From Riemerella columbipharyngis (GTDB taxonomy: Bacteria; Bacteroidota; Bacteroidia; Flavobacteriales; Weeksellaceae), in assembly GCF_900101995.1 (NCBI RefSeq), contig NZ_FNAS01000015.1, forward strand, positions 1 to 59,475: a stretch of DNA of 59,475 nucleotides, in the 5' to 3' direction. Within the stretch, counting starts at the first letter, position 1. Every line of letters begins with the position of its first letter. The notes beneath the pieces are model-generated. The model was not told where the DNA came from and ran no database searches. It saw only the letters and a list, made by a program, of their open reading frames with translations. This document shows positions 45,967 through 54,781 of the stretch, one piece after another. Position numbers and translations under genes: made by a program.

Positions 45967-46986
45967 ATGGAACTAATTTCTAATTATAATCTAAGCGCTC
46001 GCAATACTTTCGGAGTAGATGTTGTAGCGAGGTATTTTGCAGAAGTATCTTCCGTGGAGGAACTGAAACAAGTGCTCAATGCCCCCGAAGCAGCAGGTTT
46101 GCCGGTTTTGTTTTTGGGGGGAGGGAGCAACATTCTTTTCACACAAGACTTTGAGGGATTGGTCATCTCGCTTAATCTAAAAGGAATTACAGAAAATAGT
46201 ATTGATGAAGATACTGTTTTGGTTACGGCTCAGGCAGGGGAGAATTGGCATCAGTTTGTATTGTATAATTTGGAGAAAAATTATGGCGGATTAGAGAACC
46301 TTTCACTTATCCCCGGGAATGTAGGCACTTCGCCGGTACAAAATATCGGAGCTTATGGCGTGGAGATTAAGGATCATTTTGAGTCTTGCGAAGCACTCAA
46401 TCTTAAAACCCATCAGATAGAAACCTTTAATAGAGAGCAATGTGCATTTGGCTATCGAGACTCTTTTTTTAAGCGGGAGGGCAAAGGCAAATATGTTATT
46501 TTATCCGTTACATTTAGGCTGAGCAAAAGGCATCACGATATAAAAACCGATTATGGAGCCATAAAGAAAGAATTGACGAAGAAAGGAATTACGGAGCCCA
46601 CTATTCAGGAGGTATCTCAGGCGGTAGTGTCTATAAGGCAATCCAAATTGCCCTATCCGAAAATCACGGGTAATGCCGGAAGTTTTTTCAAAAATCCCGT
46701 TATAGATAAGGCTCATTTTCAAGAACTAAATGCACGCTATCCCAATATGCCGGGCTACGAAACCGCTTCCGGAGTAAAGGTGCCTGCCGGTTGGCTTATT
46801 GAGACCGCAGGCTGGAAGGGTAAGCAGATAGGAAATGTAGCCACCCATCAGAAGCAGGCATTGGTGATTATCAATGCTACGGGTAAAGCCACCGGTAAAG
46901 AAATCTACGATTTTTCGGAAGAGCTTATCCGAAGTATAGAAAAGCAGTTCCGCATTACTCTGGAGCGGGAGGTGAATGTGTTGTGA
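45967..46986 (+). CDS. murB: UDP-N-acetylenolpyruvoylglucosamine reductase
   Basis: 339 residues. This FAD enzyme makes UDP-N-acetylmuramic acid for peptidoglycan. LFLGGGSNILF and the segment NLSLIPGNVGTSPVQNIGAYG form the FAD site, GYRDSFFK provides the tyrosine and arginine of the type I enzyme, GNAGSFFKNPVI carries the catalytic serine, and AGWLIETAGWKGKQIG the C-terminal glutamate region. Length is in the type I range. It probably shares a transcript with the aminotransferase gene. Confidence 0.95.
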   Translation: MELISNYNLSARNTFGVDVVARYFAEVSSVEELKQVLNAPEAAGLPVLFLGGGSNILFTQDFEGLVISLNLKGITENSIDEDTVLVTAQAGENWHQFVLYNLEKNYGGLENLSLIPGNVGTSPVQNIGAYGVEIKDHFESCEALNLKTHQIETFNREQCAFGYRDSFFKREGKGKYVILSVTFRLSKRHHDIKTDYGAIKKELTKKGITEPTIQEVSQAVVSIRQSKLPYPKITGNAGSFFKNPVIDKAHFQELNARYPNMPGYETASGVKVPAGWLIETAGWKGKQIGNVATHQKQALVIINATGKATGKEIYDFSEELIRSIEKQFRITLEREVNVL

Positions 46987-47090
46987 TTTTTTTAACTTTC
47001 TTATACTATTGGTTTAGCTTTAAAGAATATGAGTTAGAGGTAATTTAAAAAATAAATAATATTTATTATTAGCAAAATACAATGTATGTA

Positions 47091-47447
47091 TTACTTTATC
47101 ATACGATCAAGAACTGATTTTAGATACTTGTTCTCTTCTTCTAATTTTTTTATACGAAGTTCGTATTGTTCTATAAGTTTTTCAGGTATTTGATTGACGA
47201 CATAGCCGTTATTGTTGTTTCCCCCGCTTATGCTATAGTTAAAAGAAGGTTTATTATCGGTTAAAAAATCAAGAATACTTACTTCCAAAGTAGTAGATAT
47301 TTTTTCTATCTGAGAAAAGTTGGGAGATGTTTTATCGTTTTCAAAATTGGAATAAGTTTTTTGAGATATTTCTAAAACTTCAGCCATGTATTCTTGAGAA
47401 TAGTTTTTGTTTATTCTTGCTTGTCTAAGTTTTTCACCGAGTGTCAT
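47091..47447 (-). CDS. XRE family helix-turn-helix regulator
   Basis: 118 residues from ATG 47447. GEKLRQARINKNYSQEYMAEVLEISQKTYSNFE forms the HTH_3 domain in pieces (residues about 4-58). The C-terminus (LRIKKLEEENKYLKSVLDRM) is a heptad-patterned coiled coil for dimerisation. A longer frame starts at a TTG (47465) that lies inside the promoter element and is rejected. It is divergent from the barrel-protein gene, whose promoter is about 80 bases away, so it may regulate itself or that gene. Confidence 0.85.
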   Translation of the reverse strand: MTLGEKLRQARINKNYSQEYMAEVLEISQKTYSNFENDKTSPNFSQIEKISTTLEVSILDFLTDNKPSFNYSISGGNNNNGYVVNQIPEKLIEQYELRIKKLEEENKYLKSVLDRMIK

Positions 47448-47462
47448 AATCTTTATTTTCGT

Positions 47463-47470
47463 CAAAATTA
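47463..47470 (-). promoter_or_regulatory. XRE regulator promoter -7 element
   Basis: Minus-strand TAATTTTG matches TAnnTTTG, 15 bases before the ATG at 47447. Confidence 0.5.
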
Positions 47471-47544
47471 AAAATAAAAATTGATTTTAGTAATATTTTT
47501 CTTGAGTTAGTAATCGGATATAATGAAAATGGAGGTACCATATG

Positions 47545-47552
47545 TAATTTTG
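47545..47552 (+). promoter_or_regulatory. Barrel-protein promoter -7 element
   Basis: TAATTTTG matches TAnnTTTG, 26 bases before the start codon at 47579. The two divergent promoters in this interval share the same -7 sequence. Confidence 0.5.
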
Positions 47553-47578
47553 CCTTATAAAAAATAAAATATTATACA

Positions 47579-48211
47579 ATGAAAAAAATCTTAACAAGCG
47601 CAATGGTGGTAATGGCTACCACTTTTGGTTTCTCTCAAAATGTTCGATTTGGTATCAAAGCTGGAGTTAACTTTTCGACTGCACGATTTCATGGAGATGT
47701 TACAGAAGGAATAAGTGGTAGAACTGGATTTTATGCGGGAGCTTTAGCTGAGTTTCCTCTATCTGCAGCATCTGATAATCTATTTGGTCAAATAGAACTC
47801 AACTATGTACAAAATGGTGCTAAGCAAAGTTTAAGTAGTTATGAAAGAATTCCTAATACTTATCAAACTATTAGGACGATAGAAAATGGAGAGGTTAGAA
47901 TACACCAACTTAATGTTCCTATTCTGCTTAAATATCAAATTGTTGAAGGTTTAATGTTTAACGGTGGTGGTTATTTGGGCTTTATCTTGGATGTAGAAAG
48001 TCGAATTAATAGAGGCTCTTGGGAAAAAATGGATTCTAAAGTTAAGCCTGATGTAGGTTTATTGGTTGGTGCAGAATATAATTTACGGCAAGGTATTTTT
48101 ATTGATGCAAGATATAATTTAGGACTAACTAATATAGTAGATAATGATGATATTGATGATGTTACTGTGAAAAACCGTGCTTTTCAAATAGGGGTAGGAT
48201 ATAAATTTTAA
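47579..48211 (+). CDS. Outer-membrane beta-barrel protein (PorT-like)
   Basis: 210 residues. A signal peptide (MKKILTSAMVVMATTFGFSQ) precedes alternating aromatic strands: VRFGIKAGVNFSTARF, FYAGALAEFPL, FGQIELNYVQNGAK, and a final AFQIGVGYKF with C-terminal phenylalanine, the usual barrel end. This is the outer-membrane barrel_2 (PorT-like) type common in Bacteroidota. Function is unknown. The DUF2846-like lipoprotein follows after 11 bases. Confidence 0.8.
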   Translation: MKKILTSAMVVMATTFGFSQNVRFGIKAGVNFSTARFHGDVTEGISGRTGFYAGALAEFPLSAASDNLFGQIELNYVQNGAKQSLSSYERIPNTYQTIRTIENGEVRIHQLNVPILLKYQIVEGLMFNGGGYLGFILDVESRINRGSWEKMDSKVKPDVGLLVGAEYNLRQGIFIDARYNLGLTNIVDNDDIDDVTVKNRAFQIGVGYKF

Positions 48212-48222
48212 TCAGATAGAAA

Positions 48223-48669
48223 TTGCTTATCTACTTAAAAAGAGTTATTTTATTTCTTATTTTAATTAATGGGTTATCTTGTTCATCTACATCACAATAT
48301 GTGGCTTTCAAAGAAAAAGATGATACTATTCAGGAGGGGAACGCTACAATCTGTGTGGTAAGACCTAATGTGATTTGGGCAGCGGCAATAAAATCTAAAA
48401 TCTATCAAGATGATAAATTGGTAGGGCGCTTAGGGCATGGCAGTTATCTCTGTTGGGAAACAGAGGCTAAACCACTAAGTATTGTAGCAACTACAGAAAA
48501 TAAAGATGTACTGAACTTAGATTTAGTTCCTCAACAGAAGTATTTTATAAGGTTAGATTATAATTTAGGATTTGTGGTGGGAAGAGCAAGGTTGGTACAA
48601 ATAGACGAGCAAGAGTTTGACAAATATTTGCCAAGACTTCACCTTCCAAAAATACAAGCCCCCAAATAA
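48223..48669 (+). CDS. DUF2846-like lipoprotein
   Basis: 148 residues. TTG at 48223 is the only usable start because a TAG precedes it in frame two codons upstream. The hydrophobic leader ends in a lipobox-like NGLSC (residues 16-20). The body (NATICVVRPN, IYQDDKLVGRLGHGSYLCWE, YFIRLDYNLGFVVGRARLVQI) follows the DUF2846 pattern of small beta-rich envelope proteins. It is probably cotranscribed with the barrel gene and ends at a hairpin. Function unknown. Confidence 0.65.
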   Translation: MLIYLKRVILFLILINGLSCSSTSQYVAFKEKDDTIQEGNATICVVRPNVIWAAAIKSKIYQDDKLVGRLGHGSYLCWETEAKPLSIVATTENKDVLNLDLVPQQKYFIRLDYNLGFVVGRARLVQIDEQEFDKYLPRLHLPKIQAPK

Positions 48670-48692
48670 TATTGGTAATATTTTTAATAGAA

Positions 48693-48724
48693 AAGAGCTA
48701 CCCAAAAAGTAGCTCTTCTATTTT
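48693..48724 (+). terminator. Terminator after the DUF2846-like gene
   Basis: AAGAGCTAC pairs perfectly with GTAGCTCTT around a 7-base loop, followed by CTATTTTT. Confidence 0.7.
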
Positions 48725-48740
48725 TGATAATGTTTTTATT

Positions 48741-48990
48741 TTAATGCTTTTCCTCATTATAATTAAAAATTTTCTCTAAAATTCTTTGGGTAATGGGGTA
48801 AGTAGGTTTTACCACTGTAAGCTCTAGTCCTCCGGAGGATAGAGTACCCCCTGTTTCAAGAGGGTTGTCCGATGCGTAGTATGTAGCACAGCAATGCTAT
48901 GGTCGCTATCCTATACTTAAAAAAAAGGTCTAAATAATGATAAACCCAATCTGGGTATGATGTATAGAGAACGCTACCCTATGTTTTTCT
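48741..48990 (-). pseudogene. Possible gene remnant
   Basis: On the minus strand the frame ending at TAA 48743-48741 stays open for 51 codons back to 48896 without a start. It reads like protein: SDNPLETGGTLSSGGLELTV, then VVKPTYPITQRILEKIFN. Upstream, another frame gives SYPDWVYHYLDLFFKYRIAT and LLCYILRIGQ. The joins need frameshifts. I do not recognise the family, and a dispersed non-coding repeat is an alternative. Confidence 0.3.
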
Positions 48991-49062
48991 CAAAAAAAGA
49001 TTGTCAGAGTTTTTTTTATTCTATACCTTATGTATTCTAACAAAATAATTTGTAGAGGGGAC

Positions 49063-49094
49063 TCTGTTTTCTATCGAAAAAAACACTACCTTTG
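49063..49094 (+). promoter_or_regulatory. pnp promoter
   Basis: TCTG (49063-49066), 20 bases, then TACCTTTG (49087-49094): a good -7 element and a partial -33 element. The leader to the pnp start is about 90 bases, long enough for post-transcriptional control. Confidence 0.6.
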
Positions 49095-49190
49095 TGCCGA
49101 TATTTAAAAGAGTATTAATCATTATCTGCCTAAAGAAGTTACGCAGACGCGCCATAGCACTAAGGCTTTGGCTAAAAAACATTTAATTTT

Positions 49191-51332
49191 ATGAATGCAC
49201 CACAAGCAATCACCGAAAAAATTCTGCTGAAAGACGGCAGAGAGATTACCATTGAAACAGGAAGGTTAGCCAAACAAGCTGACGGCGCTGTAGTTGTAAA
49301 AATGGGAGGAACAATGCTTCTCGCCACTGTAGTTGCGGCTAAGGAAGCAAATCCTGGAGTAGATTTTTTACCACTTACTGTGGATTATAGAGAAAAGTTC
49401 GGTTCCGCAGGTAAGGTTCCGGGCAATTTTTTTAGAAGAGAAGCAAAACCATCTGATGACGAAGTTCTTACAATGAGATTGGTGGATCGTGTAATGCGTC
49501 CGCTTTTCCCTGAAGATTTCCACGCAGAGGTTCAGGTGATGATATCCCTTATTTCCTATGATGGCAAGGTAATGCCGGATTCGTTGGCGGGACTTGCGGC
49601 ATCGGCTGCGGTTAGCATCACGGATATTCCGTTTAACGGACCTTTTTCGGAGGTAAGAGTAATAAAAAAAGACGGCGTACTAAGCATTAACCCAAGCTGG
49701 GAAACACTACAAGAGGGCGTAGAGCTCGATATTATGGTTGGGGCTTCCAAAGACTCTGTGGTAATGGTAGAAGGAGAAATGGATGAGATTTCCGAACAAG
49801 AAATGCTGGAAGCCATCGCTTTTGCACACGAAGAGATAAAAGCTCAAGTAGAGGCACAAGAACGGCTTGCCCAGAAAACAGGAAAAGCATTCCCTAAAAG
49901 AGAATACTGCCACGAAACCCACGATGAGGAACTTAGAAAAGAAATTTGGGAATATGGTTATCAGAAATACTTTGATATTGCAAAAACCCCGAGTGCTAAG
50001 GAAGAGAGGGCAGAGAAGTTTGCAGCTGTAGTAGATGAATTTTTGTCTAGATATACCGAAGAGGAATTAGAGGAAAAAGAAACATTGGCAAAAATCTACT
50101 TCCACGATGTGCAAAAAGAAGCAGTAAGACAGCTTATCCTTAATGAAAATATCCGTCTTGACGGTAGAAATAATGAACAAATTCGTCCGATATGGAGCGA
50201 GGTAGATTACTTACCGGCAGCACACGGCTCGGCTATATTTACAAGAGGAGAAACACAGTCTCTTACTACGGTAACACTTGGTTCCTTAATGGATGCCAAT
50301 AGGATAGATAGCGTAATTACGCAGCATGATGAGAGATTCTTTTTGCATTACAACTTCCCACCGTTTTCTACCGGAGAGGCTCGTCCGCTTAGAGGGACTT
50401 CTCGTAGAGAGATAGGACACGGGAACTTGGCACAGAGGGCTTTGAAAGTGATGATTCCGGAGGAAAATCCTTACACTATTCGTGTGGTATCAGATATTTT
50501 GGAGTCTAATGGTTCATCTTCTATGGCAACGGTGTGTGCAGGTACTTTAGCGTTAATGGATGCCGGTGTTCAGATGAGAAAACCTGTTTCCGGTATTGCA
50601 ATGGGGCTGATTACAGATAAAAAATCCGGGAAATGGACAGTTCTTTCCGATATTTTAGGAGATGAAGACCACCTTGGCGATATGGATTTCAAAGTAACGG
50701 GTACCGAAGATGGTATCACGGCTTGTCAAATGGATATCAAAATCCAAGGGCTTACTATGGATATTATGGAGAAAGCACTAATGCAGGCAAGGAAAGGAAG
50801 ACTTCATATCCTTGGAGAGATGCTTAAAACATTAGATGCACCAAGGGCAGATGTGAAACCTCACGCACCGAAAATGGTAATGATGGAGATTCCTAAAGAT
50901 TTCATAGGGGCGGTAATAGGACCTGGTGGTAAAGTGATACAGCAGATGCAGAAGGATACGGATACCGTTATCACTATCGAAGAGAAAGGAGAAATAGGAT
51001 ATATAGAAATTTCCGGAACCGATAGAGAGAAAATCAATGCCGCTATAGCTCAGATTAACGAGATTACTTTTATCCCGATTGTAGGAGAAGTCTATAAAGG
51101 GAAAGTAGTGAAAGTAGTGGACTTTGGCGCTTTTGTACAATTGGCAAAAGGAACAGAGGGATTACTTCATATCTCGGAGATAGACTGGAAAAGAACGGAT
51201 ACTGTACCATACAAAGAAGGAGACGAAGTAGAAGTGAAGTTTATGGGCTATGATAATCGCAAGAAAATGAAACTTTCCAGAAAAGTACTCTTGCCAAAAC
51301 CACCAAGACAAGAGAAACCACAGCAAGATTAA
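49191..51332 (+). CDS. pnp: Polyribonucleotide nucleotidyltransferase
   Basis: 713 residues. PNPase degrades RNA phosphorolytically in the 3'-5' direction. Two RNase PH domains (about 15-150 and 320-545; [10 protein letters not shown], then [17 protein letters not shown]) flank a helical domain. A KH domain with [11 protein letters not shown] (about 580) and an S1 domain ([17 protein letters not shown], about 630-700) follow. Length is normal. In many bacteria pnp follows rpsO, but here it stands alone behind a non-coding stretch. The long leader is compatible with autoregulation. Confidence 0.95.
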   Translation: MNAPQAITEKILLKDGREITIETGRLAKQADGAVVVKMGGTMLLATVVAAKEANPGVDFLPLTVDYREKFGSAGKVPGNFFRREAKPSDDEVLTMRLVDRVMRPLFPEDFHAEVQVMISLISYDGKVMPDSLAGLAASAAVSITDIPFNGPFSEVRVIKKDGVLSINPSWETLQEGVELDIMVGASKDSVVMVEGEMDEISEQEMLEAIAFAHEEIKAQVEAQERLAQKTGKAFPKREYCHETHDEELRKEIWEYGYQKYFDIAKTPSAKEERAEKFAAVVDEFLSRYTEEELEEKETLAKIYFHDVQKEAVRQLILNENIRLDGRNNEQIRPIWSEVDYLPAAHGSAIFTRGETQSLTTVTLGSLMDANRIDSVITQHDERFFLHYNFPPFSTGEARPLRGTSRREIGHGNLAQRALKVMIPEENPYTIRVVSDILESNGSSSMATVCAGTLALMDAGVQMRKPVSGIAMGLITDKKSGKWTVLSDILGDEDHLGDMDFKVTGTEDGITACQMDIKIQGLTMDIMEKALMQARKGRLHILGEMLKTLDAPRADVKPHAPKMVMMEIPKDFIGAVIGPGGKVIQQMQKDTDTVITIEEKGEIGYIEISGTDREKINAAIAQINEITFIPIVGEVYKGKVVKVVDFGAFVQLAKGTEGLLHISEIDWKRTDTVPYKEGDEVEVKFMGYDNRKKMKLSRKVLLPKPPRQEKPQQD

Positions 51333-51350
51333 AAAGAATAATTTGTAAAA

Positions 51351-51386
51351 AAAGAAGCCGTATCAATTTTGATACGGCTTCTTTTT
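51351..51386. terminator. Bidirectional terminator between pnp and sppA
   Basis: AAGAAGCCGTATCAA pairs perfectly with its complement around a two-base loop, with an A-run before and a T-run after. It can end both convergent genes. Confidence 0.9.
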
Positions 51387-51407
51387 GAAATATACTTTAA
51401 TAAGGAA

Positions 51408-53168
51408 TTAGAAATTAACTTTGATATTAGATTTCATAAAAATGTGTTGATTGTTATTATTGAAATCTAAGAAAGTTTTGTAGAGTTGATATTTATCCCC
51501 GAGTTTCAGTTTCATAAGGTAAGAATCTAAACCGCTATCTTCAGTATCATTGAAAAATTCTTTAAAGGGACTTGATTTTTCAGGATAAGAGGTTACGCTA
51601 TAATTTTTTAGATGAGCTTGTTTTGCAGCATATTTTATGGCATCATTTAGAGAACCTAAATCATCTACAAGACCTATTTCTTTAGCTCTTTTTCCGGACC
51701 ATACCCTACCGCCTGCTACAGCATCTATTTGCTCGAATGTTTTATGTCTGTTTTGGGTTACGAAATAAACGAACCTTTTGTAAGTTTTTTCTACACTCTT
51801 TTGTACAATGGCGAGGGTGCTGTTGGGTATTCCTGCTATAAGAGAGCCTGTCTGGGCATTTGCATTTGTCTCTACGACATCAGAGCGTATGCCGTTCCTA
51901 TTGGCTAATTCTTTTGCATCGAATATTGTTCCGAAAACCCCTATGGAACCAGTAACACAATTGGGCTCTGCAAAAATCTTTTGTCCTGCCATTGAGATAT
52001 AATATCCTCCCGAAGCTGCGTAATCTCCAAAAGATATAATAAGAGGTTTTTTAAGTTTTAATTGTTGTAGTTCAAAAAGAATTTCATCGGCGGCATTTGC
52101 ATCTCCTCCGGGTGAATTTACTCTAAGTACTACGGCTTTTACATCGTCGTTGTTTTTTAAGTCTTGGATATATTTAATGTACCTTTTGCTCGAAATGCCA
52201 TTAAGTTCATCACCGTTTTTTATTTCTCCGGAGGCGTAGAGTACAGCGACTTCATCATCGGCATTGTCTTTGTCGATAGAATCGATATAATCTGAAATAG
52301 ACACTTTGTTGAGGTCGTCATCATTTGAAATTTTAAGTTTATTTTTAATGAAATCGTTATATTGAGATTTTTGTAATAGTTGGTCCGCTAGTTTATATTC
52401 TATGCAGTTGTCCGGAATCATTCCGTATAAACTGTCTGTTGCTTTTTGAAAACTTAAGCTGTCTATACCTCTCGCAGTCGCCATTTTTTTTGAAGCATTT
52501 CCCCATATGTCGTTTAATAGGGTGGAAAGCTGTTCCTTGTTTTCGTCTGAGATATTGTTTCTCAAGAAAGGTTCTACTGCAGCTTTGAATTTTCCGTGAC
52601 GGATCACATGTATTCCAATGCCATATTTATCTGCAAAATCTTTCATAAAGACCACTTCTGAAGCCATTCCTTTAAGGTCAATGCTTCCAGCGGGATTTAA
52701 GAAATATTTGTCTGCCACACTTCCTAACAAATAGGCGTTTTGAGAAACGATGTTGCCGTATGCGTAAACAAACTTTCCGCTTTTTTTGAAGTCTAAAATT
52801 GCATTTCTGAGGTCATCTATCTGGGTAATGCCGGCAGAGATGTTGTCTGTTTCAATACTTAGACCTTTGATATTGTTATCATTTTTAGCTTCGTTAATGG
52901 CATTTATTACATCTTGGATATTTACTGCTTGTTTATTGTTTTTCAATGATGAAAGATCAAAAAAGTTTTCATTATCTTCATTTGGGTTTTCTATAATGGA
53001 AATTTTAGACCCAATGGTGAGGATAGAATTTTTCTTTATATTTGTATCATTCTTATCGGAAGAAAATCCAATGATAGAAATAGTAGCAAAAAATAAAATA
53101 AAGAATAGAAATGTCGTGATAAATATACCCACGATGGTTGCTAAAACAAATTTGAAAAAGCTTCGCAT
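51408..53168 (-). CDS. sppA: Signal peptide peptidase A (S49 family, long form)
   Basis: 586 residues, the long tandem form with an N-terminal membrane anchor (about 8-32) and two S49 domains. GKFKAAVEPFLRN (about 202) carries the catalytic lysine, and GDYAASGGYYISMAG (about 388) the nucleophile serine, as in the E. coli enzyme. It degrades cleaved signal peptides in the membrane. Its start is 29 bases from that of the divergent folK gene. Convergent with pnp. Confidence 0.93.
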   Translation of the reverse strand: MRSFFKFVLATIVGIFITTFLFFILFFATISIIGFSSDKNDTNIKKNSILTIGSKISIIENPNEDNENFFDLSSLKNNKQAVNIQDVINAINEAKNDNNIKGLSIETDNISAGITQIDDLRNAILDFKKSGKFVYAYGNIVSQNAYLLGSVADKYFLNPAGSIDLKGMASEVVFMKDFADKYGIGIHVIRHGKFKAAVEPFLRNNISDENKEQLSTLLNDIWGNASKKMATARGIDSLSFQKATDSLYGMIPDNCIEYKLADQLLQKSQYNDFIKNKLKISNDDDLNKVSISDYIDSIDKDNADDEVAVLYASGEIKNGDELNGISSKRYIKYIQDLKNNDDVKAVVLRVNSPGGDANAADEILFELQQLKLKKPLIISFGDYAASGGYYISMAGQKIFAEPNCVTGSIGVFGTIFDAKELANRNGIRSDVVETNANAQTGSLIAGIPNSTLAIVQKSVEKTYKRFVYFVTQNRHKTFEQIDAVAGGRVWSGKRAKEIGLVDDLGSLNDAIKYAAKQAHLKNYSVTSYPEKSSPFKEFFNDTEDSGLDSYLMKLKLGDKYQLYKTFLDFNNNNQHIFMKSNIKVNF

Positions 53169-53197
53169 AATATAAATTTTGAATAGTTACATACAAT

Positions 53198-53623
53198 ATG
53201 TCTAAGAGGAATGCCGTTTTGTTACTTGGAAGTAACATTGGAGATAGAAAGAAAAATATAGAAATAGCTATTTCTTTGATAGAAAAAAAAATAGGAAAAA
53301 TTGAAAAAAAAACATTTTTTTTAAAAACAAAGCCCGTGGAATTTGTCAGTAATAATTATTTTTGTAATATTGCGGTTTCAATTAAAACGGTATTGTCTCC
53401 TCATGGGTTGCTAGAAAAGATTAAGGATATAGAGAAAATGATGGGACGGACGAAAGATTCCATTTTCTGGGGAGAGTATCAGGATCGAATTATTGATATA
53501 GATATAGTTAATCTGGGGGATTTGGTCTTTAAGAGCAATAGGCTAGAGCTTCCCCATTCTAAACATACTTATGAAAGATCTTTTTCGAAAGAGCTTTTAG
53601 AAGATTTGAAAAGTAAAATTTAA
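53198..53623 (+). CDS. folK: HPPK (2-amino-4-hydroxy-6-hydroxymethyldihydropteridine pyrophosphokinase)
   Basis: 141 residues. FolK transfers pyrophosphate from ATP in folate synthesis. LLLGSNIGDRKKNIEIAIS is the N-terminal block, and YQDRIIDIDIVNLGD the metal-binding HPPK signature; LPHSKHTYERSF follows as expected for LPHPxxxxRxF. It is somewhat shorter than typical stand-alone enzymes (about 155-165) but has all blocks. The first barrel gene begins 13 bases later. Confidence 0.9.
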   Translation: MSKRNAVLLLGSNIGDRKKNIEIAISLIEKKIGKIEKKTFFLKTKPVEFVSNNYFCNIAVSIKTVLSPHGLLEKIKDIEKMMGRTKDSIFWGEYQDRIIDIDIVNLGDLVFKSNRLELPHSKHTYERSFSKELLEDLKSKI

Positions 53624-53636
53624 AAAATAATAATAT

Positions 53637-54716
53637 ATGAAATTGAGTTTATTGGCGTTATTTGCATTACCTATTGCAATATATTCCCAAGATAATCTAA
53701 AAGTAAATTCTAACCATGAATATCCTAATACATTTAGTTCGGAATCTAGTGATATTCATAAGTTTGATAACAAAAGTAGAGTATTTAATGACTGGAGTAT
53801 TTCTGTGGGAGGAGGTACTGCACTTATGCAATCAGCCGACCTTACATCTTTTTATGGTAATAAAGTAAATTGGGGGTGGAATGCTTATGTAAGTTTAGAT
53901 AAGCAAATTACTCATTCATTTGGGGTAAGTTTGCAGTATCAGCAAGGTCAAACGAACCAGAAAGGGATGTATAAACCTAGCTGGGGAGTAGGTGTTGCTT
54001 GGACTAAGTATAAACAAATATCGGTTTTAGGAGATATTAATTTTTCAAATTTATTAAGAAGAGTAGATAATAGATCTCCTTACAGATGGGCGTTACACGG
54101 ATATGCAGGGATTGGTTTAGAAGGTTATGATGCTTATTTGAAAGACGATTCTAGAAGATGGAATAATCCAGATACTGTAAATCAAAACCTTGATATTGCT
54201 TCTTTCTTTTATCAAGGAGGTGTAGGCTTGAAATATAAAATTTCTAAGTTAGTAGATATAGAAGCTAGAGCCATGTATATTATGACAGGAGATGATGAGT
54301 TTGATGGAGGAGGCTGGACTACTTCGATGCTTAAGCAAGATTATACAGATTATCCATATAATCAAATAGTGAAAAATTCTTCAGATAACTATTTTACAAT
54401 TAATTTAGGTCTTACATTCAAACTGGGTAAACACGATCCTCATTTGACATGGTTTGATCCATTGCAAAATATTGGATATAGAGCAATGTTGTTAAGCAAA
54501 AAATCTATAGATTTGGATGTTTGTCAAAGTGGAGATAAAGATAATGATAGCGTTTGTGATGATTGGGATAGACAGCTTGATACTCCGGCAGGAGCTAGAG
54601 TAGATGGATCTGGAGTAGCTTTAGATATGGATTTGGATGGTGTTATAGATTTATATGATAAATGTGTAACAGTTCCTGGGTTGAAAGAAAATGATGGATG
54701 CCCTATAAATAGGTAA
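53637..54716 (+). CDS. OmpA-like barrel with TSP3 repeats, no OmpA domain
   Basis: 359 residues: signal peptide (cleaved near IYSQ), an eight-strand-type barrel (about 30-270, e.g. ISVGGGTALMQSADLTSFYG, FSNLLRRVDNRSPYRWALHG), then calcium-binding thrombospondin-3-like repeats (GDKDNDSVCDDWDRQLDTP and DMDLDGVIDLYDKC). It ends at CPINR, exactly where the next gene's protein goes on into its peptidoglycan-binding OmpA domain. The two proteins are clear paralogues from a tandem duplication. Without the OmpA domain it cannot hold peptidoglycan in the same manner. Confidence 0.85.
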   Translation: MKLSLLALFALPIAIYSQDNLKVNSNHEYPNTFSSESSDIHKFDNKSRVFNDWSISVGGGTALMQSADLTSFYGNKVNWGWNAYVSLDKQITHSFGVSLQYQQGQTNQKGMYKPSWGVGVAWTKYKQISVLGDINFSNLLRRVDNRSPYRWALHGYAGIGLEGYDAYLKDDSRRWNNPDTVNQNLDIASFFYQGGVGLKYKISKLVDIEARAMYIMTGDDEFDGGGWTTSMLKQDYTDYPYNQIVKNSSDNYFTINLGLTFKLGKHDPHLTWFDPLQNIGYRAMLLSKKSIDLDVCQSGDKDNDSVCDDWDRQLDTPAGARVDGSGVALDMDLDGVIDLYDKCVTVPGLKENDGCPINR

Positions 54717-54781
54717 TAAACGGTAGATTAAGTTTATAATTCTATAAAATTAAAGATTAAAAATAGATAAAATTAAAAATA

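Noticed and set aside
46116-46121. Run of six G inside murB as a possible phase-variation site
   Set aside because: It encodes the conserved glycines of the FAD-binding GGGSN motif and the frame is intact. Similar six-G runs in the MBOAT and GT4 genes also encode conserved residues.
48828-48839. TCCTCCGGAGGA perfect palindrome as an operator
   Set aside because: No promoter next to it, and it falls inside the protein-like remnant, where it encodes Ser-Ser-Gly-Gly.
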